A stretch of 64,000 nucleotides of DNA from NCBI GenBank assembly GCA_018402385.1, contig JAGYJA010000010.1, positions 1-64,000 on the forward strand, read 5' to 3'. The position numbers and the translations under genes are program-made. Shown piece after piece: positions 1 through 8,069 of this stretch (positions are counted from its first letter, which is position 1; every line of letters starts with the position of its first letter). This DNA is from Flavobacteriaceae bacterium (GTDB lineage Bacteria > Bacteroidota > Bacteroidia > Flavobacteriales > Flavobacteriaceae). Below the pieces are notes generated by a model that saw only the letters and a program-made list of their open reading frames with translations, was not told the DNA's origin and ran no database searches.

Positions 1-1543
1 CCGAGTTGCCTTGCTTGACCACCACCCTGAGATGGCTTTTGTCTTCGCCCACCTGCTTACTCCAGCCGGTGTCTTGAAGGTTTTGAGTCATAAATACTGG
101 GGTCATATTGCCGGGGCCAAAGGGGGCAAATTGCTTTAACACCCTGAAAAACTTAGGGGTGATGTCCTTTAAATCTATTTCAAGATCAACAGCAATTTCG
201 GGGGTGAGTAGTTTTTCATCGATGGTTGCTTTGACCACCTCTTCAAATTTGTTTTTAAAAGCTTCAAACTGCTCAGGCAGTAAGGTAAGGCCGGCAGCGT
301 ATTTGTGTCCGCCAAACTGCTCCAGGCAGTCTTCACAAGCTTCAATGGCATTATACACATCAAAATGCTTGACAGAGCGGGCACTGGCAGCGAGTTTGTC
401 ACCACTTTTGGTAAATACCAATGTGGGACGGTAATAGGTTTCCGTTAAACGGGAGGCGACGATGCCTATCACGCCTTTGTGCCAATTTTCCTGATAGACC
501 ACAGTGGTGAATCGTTCTTCTTCCCCATTGGTTTTGATAAGCTCCAGGGCTTCTTCGGTAATCTGTTTATCGGTATCACGACGGTCCAGATTGTAGGCTT
601 CGATTTCTTGAGCGTAGATTTTTGCTTGTTCCAAATCAGTTTCTGTCATCAGGTTGACGGCGTGTTGTCCGTGTTTCATTCTTCCGGCGGCATTGATTCT
701 CGGGGCGATAATAAACACCACATCACTCACTTCCAGTGTGTCTTTTTTGAGCTGCTCAATAATCGCCTGAAAGCCCGGCCGAGGGTTACTGTTGATGACT
801 TTCAGCCCAAAATAAGTCAATACCCTGTTCTCCCCGGTCATCGGGACGATATCTGCACCAATGGCCGTGGCGACCAGATCGAGGTATAAAAGCAAATCGT
901 CAATGGTCTGACCGCGCCTTCCGGCGAGGGCTTGCACGAGTTTAAAACCCACACCACAACCACAGAGTTCGTCATAAGGGTAAGCGCAGTCATCCCTTTT
1001 GGGGTCGAGAACCGCCACGGCATCGGGTATCGTTTCTCCCGGACGGTGGTGGTCACAGATGATAAAATCAATGTTTTTTTCTTTCGCGTAAGCGACTTTA
1101 TCAATGGCTTTGATGCCGCAATCCAGAGCAATGATCAATGAGAAATTGTTGTCTGCAGCAAAATCGATTCCCTGATAGGACACGCCATACCCCTCATCAT
1201 AACGGTCAGGAATATATGTGGCGACATGAGGATAATAGGAAAGCAAATAAGAAGACATCAACGCCACCGAAGAAGTCCCGTCAACATCATAATCACCAAA
1301 CACAAGAATGTTTTCTTCATTAGTGATGGCTTGCTCAATGCGTGCCACTGCTTTATCCATATCTTTCATAAGGAAAGGGTCGTGCAAATCCTCCAACGAT
1401 GGACGAAAAAACTTTTTGGCGCCCTCAAAACTTTCCACCCCGCGTTGCAATAAAAGCGTTGCAATGATTTCATCAACCTGCAGATCTTTTGCGAGAGCTG
1501 TTACTTTTCCAGGTTCGGGTTTGGGTTTGAGGGTCCAATGCAT
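1..1543 (-). CDS. recJ: single-stranded-DNA-specific exonuclease RecJ (3' end beyond window)
   Basis: This is a 5'-3' single-strand exonuclease of the DHH phosphoesterase superfamily, acting in recombination and base-excision repair. The frame is open from an ATG at 1543 to the window edge, about 514 residues of an expected ~565. It shows the metal-binding motif I, FGDYDVDGTSS, near residue 80 and the DHH motif ICDHHRPG near residue 160. Further on are a GAGRMKHG-like stretch (APRINAAGRMKHG) and the DHHA1-type ASARSV and GGHKYAAG motifs. The C-terminal OB-fold is only partly present. I checked that the frame is continuous. The start MHWTLKPKPEPG is the usual flavobacterial RecJ start. The family assignment is firm. 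Confidence 0.95.
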   Translation of the reverse strand, partial: MHWTLKPKPEPGKVTALAKDLQVDEIIATLLLQRGVESFEGAKKFFRPSLEDLHDPFLMKDMDKAVARIEQAITNEENILVFGDYDVDGTSSVALMSSYLLSYYPHVATYIPDRYDEGYGVSYQGIDFAADNNFSLIIALDCGIKAIDKVAYAKEKNIDFIICDHHRPGETIPDAVAVLDPKRDDCAYPYDELCGCGVGFKLVQALAGRRGQTIDDLLLYLDLVATAIGADIVPMTGENRVLTYFGLKVINSNPRPGFQAIIEQLKKDTLEVSDVVFIIAPRINAAGRMKHGQHAVNLMTETDLEQAKIYAQEIEAYNLDRRDTDKQITEEALELIKTNGEEERFTTVVYQENWHKGVIGIVASRLTETYYRPTLVFTKSGDKLAASARSVKHFDVYNAIEACEDCLEQFGGHKYAAGLTLLPEQFEAFKNKFEEVVKATIDEKLLTPEIAVDLEIDLKDITPKFFRVLKQFAPFGPGNMTPVFMTQNLQDTGWSKQVGEDKSHLRVVVKQGNS

Positions 1544-1586
1544 TTTAGTAAATAGTGGTTAGAGGTGAGTGGTTAGTCAATTATAA

Positions 1587-2009
1587 TCAATTTTCAATGT
1601 ATTGTATTTCAATGGTGACATTTGCGAATTTTCTGAACATTTCCATGACGCCACAGTATTTTTCTACTGATAAATCTACGGCTTTTTTTAATTTGTCCTG
1701 CGGCAACTCATTTCCAAAAAACTGGTAAATAACATGAACGCTGTGGTAAAATTTAGGATGTTCTTCAGTGAGTTCGCCGGTGGTGATGATTTTAAAATCA
1801 TCGACTCTAACTTTCATTTTATTTAAAATAGAAATGACATCCAAGCCCGAGCAGCCTGCCAGCGAGGAAAGCATCATGGCTTTTGGCGCTAAACCGCTGT
1901 TTTGTCCGCCGTTTTCAATAGAGGTGTCTATCAAAACTGTATGCCCTGAGGGATTGTCTGATTCAAATTGCAAGTTTTGTTTCCAGGTTGTGGTGACGGT
2001 GTGGTTCAT
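1587..2009 (-). CDS. OsmC family peroxiredoxin-like protein
   Basis: A 140-residue OsmC/Ohr-superfamily protein. Family members reduce organic hydroperoxides with two cysteines. Both are present: Cys53 in the motif LAGCSG and Cys119 in EKYCGV. The frame stays open further upstream to 2093, but starting at MNHTVTTTW (2009) gives the normal family length and removes an atypical 28-residue extension that would overlap the divergent gene. It reads away from the AhpD-like gene starting at 2065. Two redox proteins sharing a short divergent promoter region suggests joint use in peroxide handling (inference). The substrate is unknown. Confidence 0.85.
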   Translation of the reverse strand: MNHTVTTTWKQNLQFESDNPSGHTVLIDTSIENGGQNSGLAPKAMMLSSLAGCSGLDVISILNKMKVRVDDFKIITTGELTEEHPKFYHSVHVIYQFFGNELPQDKLKKAVDLSVEKYCGVMEMFRKFANVTIEIQYIEN

Positions 2010-2064
2010 ATTTAAATTTTTTGTTACTTGTACATAACAAAAATACAAATTTAACTTTTCAATT

Positions 2065-2655
2065 ATGCCATTAGTAACCCCACTTTCCCCCAATCACGAC
2101 AAAGAAACCCAAGAGCTTGCCGCTTTTTTTAATGAGACCTTGGGCTTTTGTCCCAATTCGGTTTTGACGATGCAGCACCGCCCGGCGATTTCCAAAGCAT
2201 TTATCAACCTCAACAAAGCCGTGATGGCCAATGAAGGCCGGGTGACTTCCGCCTTAAAACGTATGATTGCCTGGGTGAGCAGCAATGCCACCGGCTGCCG
2301 GTATTGCCAGGCACACGCCATCAGGGCTGCTGAACGCTATGGAGCTGAGCAGGAGCAACTGGACAATATCTGGGAGTACCGCACCCACCCTGCCTTTTCG
2401 GAAGCTGAACGGGCCGCGTTGGACTTTTCACTGGCCGCTTCACAGGTGCCCAATGTGGTTGATGAAGGTATCAAACAACGACTTTATGAGCACTGGAATG
2501 AAGGCGAAATTGTAGAAATGCTGGGTGTCATCTCTCTCTTTGGCTACCTCAACCGCTGGAATGATTCAATGGGTACCACTATTGAGGAAGGCGCTGTCGA
2601 AAGTGGTGAAAAATATCTGGGCAAACACGGCTGGGAAACCGGGAAGCATTTATAA
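2065..2655 (+). CDS. carboxymuconolactone decarboxylase/AhpD-like family protein
   Basis: A 196-residue all-helical protein of the CMD/alkylhydroperoxidase-D superfamily. The redox signature GCRYCQAH (Cys78, Cys81, His84) matches the CxxC...H centre of AhpD-like proteins, so a thiol-peroxidase or oxidoreductase role is likelier than decarboxylation. It starts 55 bp from the divergent OsmC gene. Its 3' end abuts the convergent rsmI, with one base between the stop codons. The specific substrate and partner cannot be read from sequence. Confidence 0.85.
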   Translation: MPLVTPLSPNHDKETQELAAFFNETLGFCPNSVLTMQHRPAISKAFINLNKAVMANEGRVTSALKRMIAWVSSNATGCRYCQAHAIRAAERYGAEQEQLDNIWEYRTHPAFSEAERAALDFSLAASQVPNVVDEGIKQRLYEHWNEGEIVEMLGVISLFGYLNRWNDSMGTTIEEGAVESGEKYLGKHGWETGKHL

Positions 2656-2656
2656 G

Positions 2657-3328
2657 TTATGATTTTCCGGAAACTACTATTACAATCTCCCCTTTGGGCG
2701 GTTTAGCAGTGTAATATTCTACGACTTCTTTTATGCCTCCGCGAATGGTTTCTTCATGCAGTTTTGAAATTTCACGTGAAACAGAAATTTTTCGGTCTTC
2801 GCCGAAATAGTCAGCAAAGTTGGATAAGGTTTTCAACAATTTATGAGGGGATTCATAGAAAATCATGGTTCGGGTTTCTTCTGCCAAAGCCAGCAAGCGG
2901 GTTTGGCGTCCTTTTTTTACGGGTAGAAATCCTTCAAAAACAAATTTATCATTTGGCAGTCCGCTATTGACTAGTGCAGGAACAAACGCTGTGGCTCCGG
3001 GAAGGCAATCGACTTCAATCCCTGCTTCAATGCACGCACGGGTGAGTAAAAATCCGGGGTCGCTAATGGCTGGAGTTCCTGCATCACTAATTAATGCAAT
3101 TGATTTTCCGGCTTTGATTTGGTTTACAATAGACGCAACGGTTTTGTGCTCGTTGTGCATATGGTGTGAATGCATCTGGGTGCCGATTTCAAAATGTTTG
3201 AGCAGTTTTCCACTCGTTCTGGTGTCTTCTGCTAAGATTAGATCCACTTCTTTTAGAACACGAATTGCCCTGAAGGTCATATCTTCCAGGTTGCCAATGG
3301 GCGTGGGTACAAGATAAAGTTTTGTCAT
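2657..3328 (-). CDS. rsmI: 16S rRNA (cytidine1402-2'-O)-methyltransferase RsmI
   Basis: A SAM-dependent tetrapyrrole-methylase-fold enzyme that 2'-O-methylates C1402 in the 16S rRNA decoding centre. Landmarks are the N-terminal LYLVPTPIGNLEDMT, AEDTRTSGKLL, the LISDAGTPAISDPG SAM-site loop and LPGATAFVPAL. The start at 3328 (MTKLYLVPTP) gives 223 residues. The open frame continues 17 codons upstream into the preceding gene and is not used. It lies 7 bp after the stop of the upstream 247-aa gene, so the two are probably cotranscribed. Confidence 0.95.
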   Translation of the reverse strand: MTKLYLVPTPIGNLEDMTFRAIRVLKEVDLILAEDTRTSGKLLKHFEIGTQMHSHHMHNEHKTVASIVNQIKAGKSIALISDAGTPAISDPGFLLTRACIEAGIEVDCLPGATAFVPALVNSGLPNDKFVFEGFLPVKKGRQTRLLALAEETRTMIFYESPHKLLKTLSNFADYFGEDRKISVSREISKLHEETIRGGIKEVVEYYTAKPPKGEIVIVVSGKS

Positions 3329-3335
3329 AAGTGAG

Positions 3336-4079
3336 TTAATCAAATCGTTTTTCGAGGAGTAAATAGAACCGCTCGACATGGGCCTCTTTTCCCTCCCAAT
3401 TGTAATCCGGTTTTACCTGAGTATCAATAAAATTATTTATTTCCTCAAAACTATTGAATGTTGTGAGTTGTGAAATGACTCTGTTGTAGTCTTCTGCATT
3501 TCCATTGAAAAGATGTTTTGTAAAAGCCAATCGATCATTGAGCCCAATTTGAATGTGCTTTGTTAACCGGTCATTGAGGGACTTTGGCTTTTGCGCACTT
3601 GAATCTTGTTCGGGTTTGACCGGCTCCTCTTTTGTGTTTTGGGGTTTTGATGGGGATTCTTTTCGCTCAAAAACAGGAGTTTGTTGATATTTTGACGCAA
3701 AATCGTCCAACTCACTTAAAGTATGTTTCTTTGTGGGCAGGATTTCCTCCAAAATTTCATCAATTTTATGTGTTTCTGATGGCATTTGAGCAACTATATC
3801 CTTGATTTTTTCAATTAAGGGTTCGGCGATATTATCAGAATGTATGGGTTGTTCAACGGGTTCAGGTTCTTCTTCCTGCCTTTTTTCATAACTGTTTGAG
3901 TCCATGGCGCCGGGTTTATTTTCCATTTCTTTTTGATTTTCTTCCAGATACAATTGGACAGTAATGGCGTCATACAATTTTTTTGTCTTTTCCTGAAGTT
4001 CTTCCAGAGAAGAAAACTCCTTATTTTCTAAAATTTCACCTGCAAGTTGCTTTAATTGCTCCTCAATCTTCTTCTTCAT
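3336..4079 (-). CDS. conserved hypothetical, acidic low-complexity protein
   Basis: 247 residues, no signal peptide or membrane segment. The first ~60 residues are charged and predicted helical (MKKKIEEQLKQLAGEILENK). Residues ~60-165 are Glu/Pro/Lys-rich and probably disordered. The C-terminal ~80 residues are compact, with a repeated LNDRLT/LNDRLAFTKHLFNG core and an EEINNFIDTQV segment. From memory, proteins with this C-terminal core sit beside tdk/rsmI in flavobacteria, but I know no assigned function. The gene is divergent from tdk and upstream of rsmI with a 7-bp gap. Confidence 0.75.
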   Translation of the reverse strand: MKKKIEEQLKQLAGEILENKEFSSLEELQEKTKKLYDAITVQLYLEENQKEMENKPGAMDSNSYEKRQEEEPEPVEQPIHSDNIAEPLIEKIKDIVAQMPSETHKIDEILEEILPTKKHTLSELDDFASKYQQTPVFERKESPSKPQNTKEEPVKPEQDSSAQKPKSLNDRLTKHIQIGLNDRLAFTKHLFNGNAEDYNRVISQLTTFNSFEEINNFIDTQVKPDYNWEGKEAHVERFYLLLEKRFD

Positions 4080-4180
4080 AACTTTTTTATTTTATTTCGA
4101 TAGCGCGTTTTGTTTTTTATAAATTTACGTTTCCGTAATATAACGGTTTTCATATTAGTTTTCGCATTGAAAAATACAAA

Positions 4181-4819
4181 ATGTTTCTCGAAAATACAGT
4201 AAATCACAAAGAGCAATTTGGCTGGATAGAAGTCATCTGCGGTTCTATGTTTTCCGGCAAGACCGAAGAGCTGATTCGCAGGCTCAAGCGCGCGCAGTTT
4301 GCAAAACAGCGCGTTGAGATTTTCAAACCCGCTCTTGATGTGCGGTATGATGATGAAATGGTCGTTTCTCATGACAGTAATGAGATTCGCTCTACACCGG
4401 TTCCGGCAGCAGCAAATATTCCCATACTGGCAGACAATTGTGATGTGGTGGGAATCGATGAAGCTCAGTTTTTTGATGATGAAATTATAAAGGTTTGCAA
4501 CGATTTGGCAAACCGCGGTGTGCGTGTGATTGTTGCGGGTCTCGACATGGACTTTAAAGGCAATCCCTTTGGGCCCATGCCGGCATTGATGGCCACGGCA
4601 GAATATGTCACAAAAGTTCATGCGGTGTGCACACGAACAGGTAATTTGGCACAATACAGTTTTAGAAAAACTAAAAATGACAATTTGGTGATGCTGGGTG
4701 AAACTGATGAATATGAACCATTAAGCAGGGCTGCATATTATAAGGCAATGCTAAACGAAAAAGTAAAAAAGCTTAAAGTAAACGACCCGGAAATCATCCC
4801 TTCAAAAAAGTCCTCTTGA
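4181..4819 (+). CDS. tdk: thymidine kinase (type II)
   Basis: Phosphorylates thymidine to dTMP in the pyrimidine salvage pathway. The protein has 212 residues with a P-loop [14 protein letters not shown] near residue 22 and the Walker B/lid DEAQFFDDE. The usual zinc cysteine pairs of type II enzymes are mostly absent: the first site reads VCTRTG and no C-terminal CxxH/C is seen, so a zinc-free variant is likely. The stop is 3 bp before the ATG of alr, indicating cotranscription. Confidence 0.95.
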   Translation: MFLENTVNHKEQFGWIEVICGSMFSGKTEELIRRLKRAQFAKQRVEIFKPALDVRYDDEMVVSHDSNEIRSTPVPAAANIPILADNCDVVGIDEAQFFDDEIIKVCNDLANRGVRVIVAGLDMDFKGNPFGPMPALMATAEYVTKVHAVCTRTGNLAQYSFRKTKNDNLVMLGETDEYEPLSRAAYYKAMLNEKVKKLKVNDPEIIPSKKSS

Positions 4820-4822
4820 TGT

Positions 4823-5929
4823 ATGCCCATAGCCACTGAAACCACCCTGGAAATCAACCTGAAAGCATTGACTCAAAACTTTAATTACCTCAAATCAAAG
4901 TTACAACCAGGGGTTCAATTTATGGGAGTCGTGAAAGCCTTTGCTTATGGAAGTGATAGTGTGGTCATTGCTCAAAAACTACAAGAATTAAAAGCAGACT
5001 ATCTCGCTGTGGCTTATGCTTCAGAAGGGGTTGTTTTAAGAGACGCCGGCAACAAATTACCCATTCTGGTTTTACACCCGCAAACTGTAAATTTTGACAA
5101 GATTGCAGAGCGTTGTCTGGAGCCGGGGATATACTCACCCTTAATGTTGAAGCGTTTTATCGCTTTTGCCGAAAGTTTAAACTTACAAGATTACCCCATC
5201 CACATAAAGGTTAATACAGGCATGAACCGAATAGGTTTTACACCTGAAGAGGTCAGCTCAATCCCCGAACTATTACAAAAAACAACTTCTGTGAAAGTGA
5301 AATCTATTTTTTCACATTTGGCTGCCAGTGAGGATGTTGCTAACAGGGCTTTCGCCGAAAGGCAAATCAGTTTGTTTAAAAAAACTTCTGATGAACTAAT
5401 TGAAGCTTTAGGTTATGTGCCTCTAAGGCATACTCTCAATACTTCGGGCATACTCAATTTTCCTGAAGCACAATTTGATATGGTGCGCAGTGGCATTGGC
5501 CTTTATGGTTTTGGAAATGATGCCCTGGAAAATAAAAATTTGGAACCTGTAGCCTCATTAAAAACAATAATTTCTCAAATTCATCACATTAAAAAAGGTG
5601 AAAGTGTGGGTTATAATTTTGGGTTTATTGCCTCAAAAAATACAGTGACCGCCACGCTGCCTCTTGGCCATGCAGATGGCATTCATCGTGGTTATGGAAA
5701 AGGAAAAGGATTTGTTACAATAAAAGGAAATAAAGCGCCAATGATTGGCAATATTTGTATGGACATGCTTATGATTGACATCACCGGAATTGATTGTAAT
5801 GAAGGAGACGAAGTGCTGGTTTTTGGAAAAACTACCACCGCCGAAGCATTTGCAGAAAGGATAAACTCCATTTCCTATGAAATCATTACAGCTATTTCTC
5901 AACGCGTTAAAAGAATAGTTGTTCACTAA
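4823..5929 (+). CDS. alr: alanine racemase
   Basis: A PLP enzyme that interconverts L- and D-alanine for peptidoglycan. The cofactor lysine is Lys38 in VVKAFAYGSD (the commoner text is VKANAYG). The fold-III barrel motifs HIKVNTGMNRIGF and FDMVRSGIGLYGF follow. The C-terminal domain holds the catalytic Tyr region ESVGYNFGF and MIGNICMDMLMIDIT. It has 368 residues, a normal length. It is free-standing here, whereas many Bacteroidota carry a MurF-Alr fusion. It follows tdk by 3 bp. Confidence 0.95.
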   Translation: MPIATETTLEINLKALTQNFNYLKSKLQPGVQFMGVVKAFAYGSDSVVIAQKLQELKADYLAVAYASEGVVLRDAGNKLPILVLHPQTVNFDKIAERCLEPGIYSPLMLKRFIAFAESLNLQDYPIHIKVNTGMNRIGFTPEEVSSIPELLQKTTSVKVKSIFSHLAASEDVANRAFAERQISLFKKTSDELIEALGYVPLRHTLNTSGILNFPEAQFDMVRSGIGLYGFGNDALENKNLEPVASLKTIISQIHHIKKGESVGYNFGFIASKNTVTATLPLGHADGIHRGYGKGKGFVTIKGNKAPMIGNICMDMLMIDITGIDCNEGDEVLVFGKTTTAEAFAERINSISYEIITAISQRVKRIVVH

Positions 5930-5948
5930 ATATTAATTTGTATTTTCG
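5919..5948 (+). promoter_or_regulatory. Bacteroidota-type promoter for mscL
   Basis: A TTG (5919-5921) lies 19 bp from TATTTTCG (5941-5948), seven of eight matches to the flavobacterial -7 consensus TAnnTTTG. It sits 29 bp upstream of the mscL ATG and overlaps the end of alr. Spacing and sequence fit; no experimental support. Confidence 0.5.
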
Positions 5949-5977
5949 TAACTATCAAACTTTAAAACCCTATTAAA

Positions 5978-6385
5978 ATGTTCAAAGAATTTAAAAACTT
6001 TATTATGACCGGCAACGTGATTGACCTTGCTGTTGCGGTTATTTTAGCCGGTGCCGTTGGGCTTGTTGTCAATGGATTTGTCTCAGACATTATGATGCCC
6101 ATTGTAGGTCACTTTGCCGGCGGCATGGATTTTGCCGATTTAAAAGTTGTATTATCAGAGGCAGTTGTTCTTGCTGATGGTTCAGTTGAAAAACCGGAAA
6201 ATGCTATTCGATATGGTGCCTGGATCAATGCGCTTATCAATTTAGTAATTGTTGGATTTGTATTATTTATGATTGTAAAAGCATACAACAAAACCAAAAA
6301 ACCAAAAGTTGAAGCTCCTGCTGCTCCCAAAGGTCCTACCCAAGAAGAGCTTTTAGCAGAGATAAGAGACTTATTGAAGAAATAA
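5978..6385 (+). CDS. mscL: large-conductance mechanosensitive channel
   Basis: A homopentameric inner-membrane channel that opens on hypo-osmotic shock. It has 135 residues. The N-terminal amphipathic helix MFKEFKNFIMTGNVIDLAVAV runs into TM1, followed by the periplasmic loop with DGSVEKPENAIRYG, TM2 (NLVIVGFVLFMIVKAY) and a C-terminal helical bundle ending EELLAEIRDLLKK. All family landmarks are intact. It has its own candidate promoter just upstream and a hairpin/T-run after the stop. Confidence 0.96.
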   Translation: MFKEFKNFIMTGNVIDLAVAVILAGAVGLVVNGFVSDIMMPIVGHFAGGMDFADLKVVLSEAVVLADGSVEKPENAIRYGAWINALINLVIVGFVLFMIVKAYNKTKKPKVEAPAAPKGPTQEELLAEIRDLLKK

Positions 6386-6414
6386 TACCGCTCACTATAT
6401 ATTCTAATTTAAAG

Positions 6415-6454
6415 CCACTCACCAAAAATGGGTGGTTTTTTTTATCCCATTTTT
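6415..6454 (+). terminator. terminator-like hairpins after mscL
   Basis: A short CCAC/GTGG stem is followed by eight T (6436-6443). A perfect 9-bp stem AAAAATGGG (6424-6432) / CCCATTTTT (6446-6454) overlaps it. The two structures are alternatives. It probably ends mscL transcription; individual pairing is uncertain. Confidence 0.5.
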
Positions 6455-6478
6455 AACCTTTTTAAGATGGGTTCTTTT

Positions 6479-6561
6479 TAACTTTGTGCCACCTGTTGAG
6501 AAAATAGGTGGTTTAATTATAAAGTAGGATCTTAATTAATGAGACACCCGCCTATGCGGGT
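6479..6561 (+). promoter_or_regulatory. asd promoter box and structured leader
   Basis: TAACTTTG (6479-6486) is an exact TAnnTTTG -7 box, but no TTG is seen at the right spacing. The predicted leader carries two perfect hairpins: CCACCT/AGGTGG (6489-6494 with 6506-6511) and ACCCGC-CTAT-GCGGGT (6546-6561). The second ends 7 bp before the asd ATG. A role in translation control is inference. Confidence 0.4.
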
Positions 6562-6568
6562 AATTGGT

Positions 6569-7558
6569 ATGAGAATAGCAGTTGTAGGAGCCACCGGAAT
6601 GGTAGGCGAAGTGATGCTTCAGGTACTTGAAGCACGTGCATTTCCAATTTCAGAATTGATGCTTGTCGCGTCTGAACGTTCTGTGGGTAAAAAATTAACT
6701 TTCAATGAAAAAGAACATACCGTTATTGGTTTGCAATCTGCCTTAAATGCAAAACCGGATATCGCGCTGTTTTCTGCAGGTGGCGAAACTTCAAAAGAAT
6801 GGGCGCCAAGATTTGCAGCAACAGGAACCACTGTGATTGACAACTCCTCTGCATGGAGAATGGATCCTTCAAAAAAACTCATCGTTCCTGAAATAAATGC
6901 TTCACAATTAACAAAAGAAGATAAAATCATTGCCAATCCTAACTGTTCCACCATTCAAATGGTGCTCGTCTTAAACCCGCTTCACAAAAAATATGGTGTA
7001 AAACGTGTTGTGGTGTCAACGTATCAATCTATAACCGGCACCGGTGTAAAAGCTGTTCAACAACTGGAGAATGAAATGAAGGGTAAAAAAGGCGAAATGG
7101 CATATCCTTATCCCATTCATCAAAATGCCATTCCACAGTGTGATGTTTTTGAAGAGAATGGCTATACAAAGGAAGAGATGAAACTTGTAAGAGAAACTCA
7201 AAAAATACTTAACGACAGAACGATTGCTGTCACTGCAACTGCCATTCGCATTCCCGTAGTGGGAGGACATAGTGAATCTGTCAATATTGAGTTTAAAGAA
7301 GAATTTGATGTAAATCAAATAAGAACTTTATTGCATAACACTCCGGGAATAACTGTTCAGGACAATACAGACACAAATACTTACCCTATGCCCATTTACG
7401 CCAAAGGAAAAGATGATGTTTTTGTAGGTAGAATTCGTCGGGATTACTCTAAGGAAAACTCTTTAAATCTTTGGATTGTGAGCGATAATTTAAGAAAAGG
7501 GGCTGCGACAAATGCCGTTCAGATAGCTGAATATCTTTTAAAAGCCCAACTTGTCTGA
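6569..7558 (+). CDS. asd: aspartate-semialdehyde dehydrogenase
   Basis: Reduces aspartyl phosphate to aspartate semialdehyde in lysine/DAP, threonine and methionine synthesis. This is the second step after the aspartate kinase found at 37.9-39.2 kb. The protein has 329 residues with NADP loop VVGATGMVGE at the N terminus, the active-site Cys126 in NPNCSTIQM, and the His region RIPVVGGHSESV. I chose ATG 6569 (MRIAVVGATG). An in-frame ATG at 6539 would add ten residues encoded by a hairpin and is unlikely. Confidence 0.96.
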   Translation: MRIAVVGATGMVGEVMLQVLEARAFPISELMLVASERSVGKKLTFNEKEHTVIGLQSALNAKPDIALFSAGGETSKEWAPRFAATGTTVIDNSSAWRMDPSKKLIVPEINASQLTKEDKIIANPNCSTIQMVLVLNPLHKKYGVKRVVVSTYQSITGTGVKAVQQLENEMKGKKGEMAYPYPIHQNAIPQCDVFEENGYTKEEMKLVRETQKILNDRTIAVTATAIRIPVVGGHSESVNIEFKEEFDVNQIRTLLHNTPGITVQDNTDTNTYPMPIYAKGKDDVFVGRIRRDYSKENSLNLWIVSDNLRKGAATNAVQIAEYLLKAQLV

Positions 7559-7586
7559 GAATTAGGTTTTTGTGAGAAATTGTAGT

Positions 7587-7616
7587 TTGTAATCTAGCAG
7601 GAATTTTTTATCTTTA
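7587..7616 (+). promoter_or_regulatory. candidate promoter of the DoxX-like gene
   Basis: TTG (7587-7589), a 19-bp spacer, then TATCTTTA (7609-7616), seven of eight to TAnnTTTG. It lies 30 bp before the ATG at 7647. Confidence 0.45.
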
Positions 7617-7646
7617 GAAAACAAAACTAACCAAAACCTTCCTCTT

Positions 7647-8021
7647 ATGAATTCTACTTTCACTAAAATCATTCGGTTTTTATTGGCAGTTATTTTGATT
7701 TTAATTGGGCTTAATAAGTTTTTAAATTTTATTCCGGCACCGGCAATTCCTGAAGATGCTTCAGAATTTATGGGTTCTCTCAAAGCAACCGGCTATATTC
7801 TTCCGGCACTTGGGGTGATTGAAATTGTCATTGGTTTGCTACTTCTCATAAACAAGTGGGTGGCTTTTGCCGTTTTAGCATTGATCCCCATTTCAGTCAA
7901 TGTCTTGCTTTACCATTTGTTTTTGGATATTCCAAGTATTGGAATTGCAGCATTGGTCGCTATTATAAACTTTATTTTGATTTATAAACTTTGGCCAAAA
8001 TATAAACCCCTCTTTCATTAA
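7647..8021 (+). CDS. DoxX-like small integral membrane protein
   Basis: 124 residues with four hydrophobic helices: IIRFLLAVILILIGLNKFL, ILPALGVIEIVIGLLLLI, WVAFAVLALIPISVNVLLY and IGIAALVAIINFILIY. The layout, with LIGLNKF and FMGSLKATGYILP, is that of the DoxX/DUF6041-like membrane family. The biochemical role is unknown. It is transcribed alone, with its own candidate promoter. Confidence 0.7.
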   Translation: MNSTFTKIIRFLLAVILILIGLNKFLNFIPAPAIPEDASEFMGSLKATGYILPALGVIEIVIGLLLLINKWVAFAVLALIPISVNVLLYHLFLDIPSIGIAALVAIINFILIYKLWPKYKPLFH

Positions 8022-8069
8022 TACTTATCCTACATTTTAGTAAGTTTGTACTTATTTAAAATTTCTACA

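Noticed and set aside
479-1131. Several open frames on both strands at 0.1-1.5 kb
   Set aside because: All are shadows of recJ, whose own frame is open from 1543 to the window edge with RecJ motifs.
4076-4654. 192-residue minus-strand frame across tdk
   Set aside because: Antisense to a well-conserved kinase; Cys/His-rich artefact composition.
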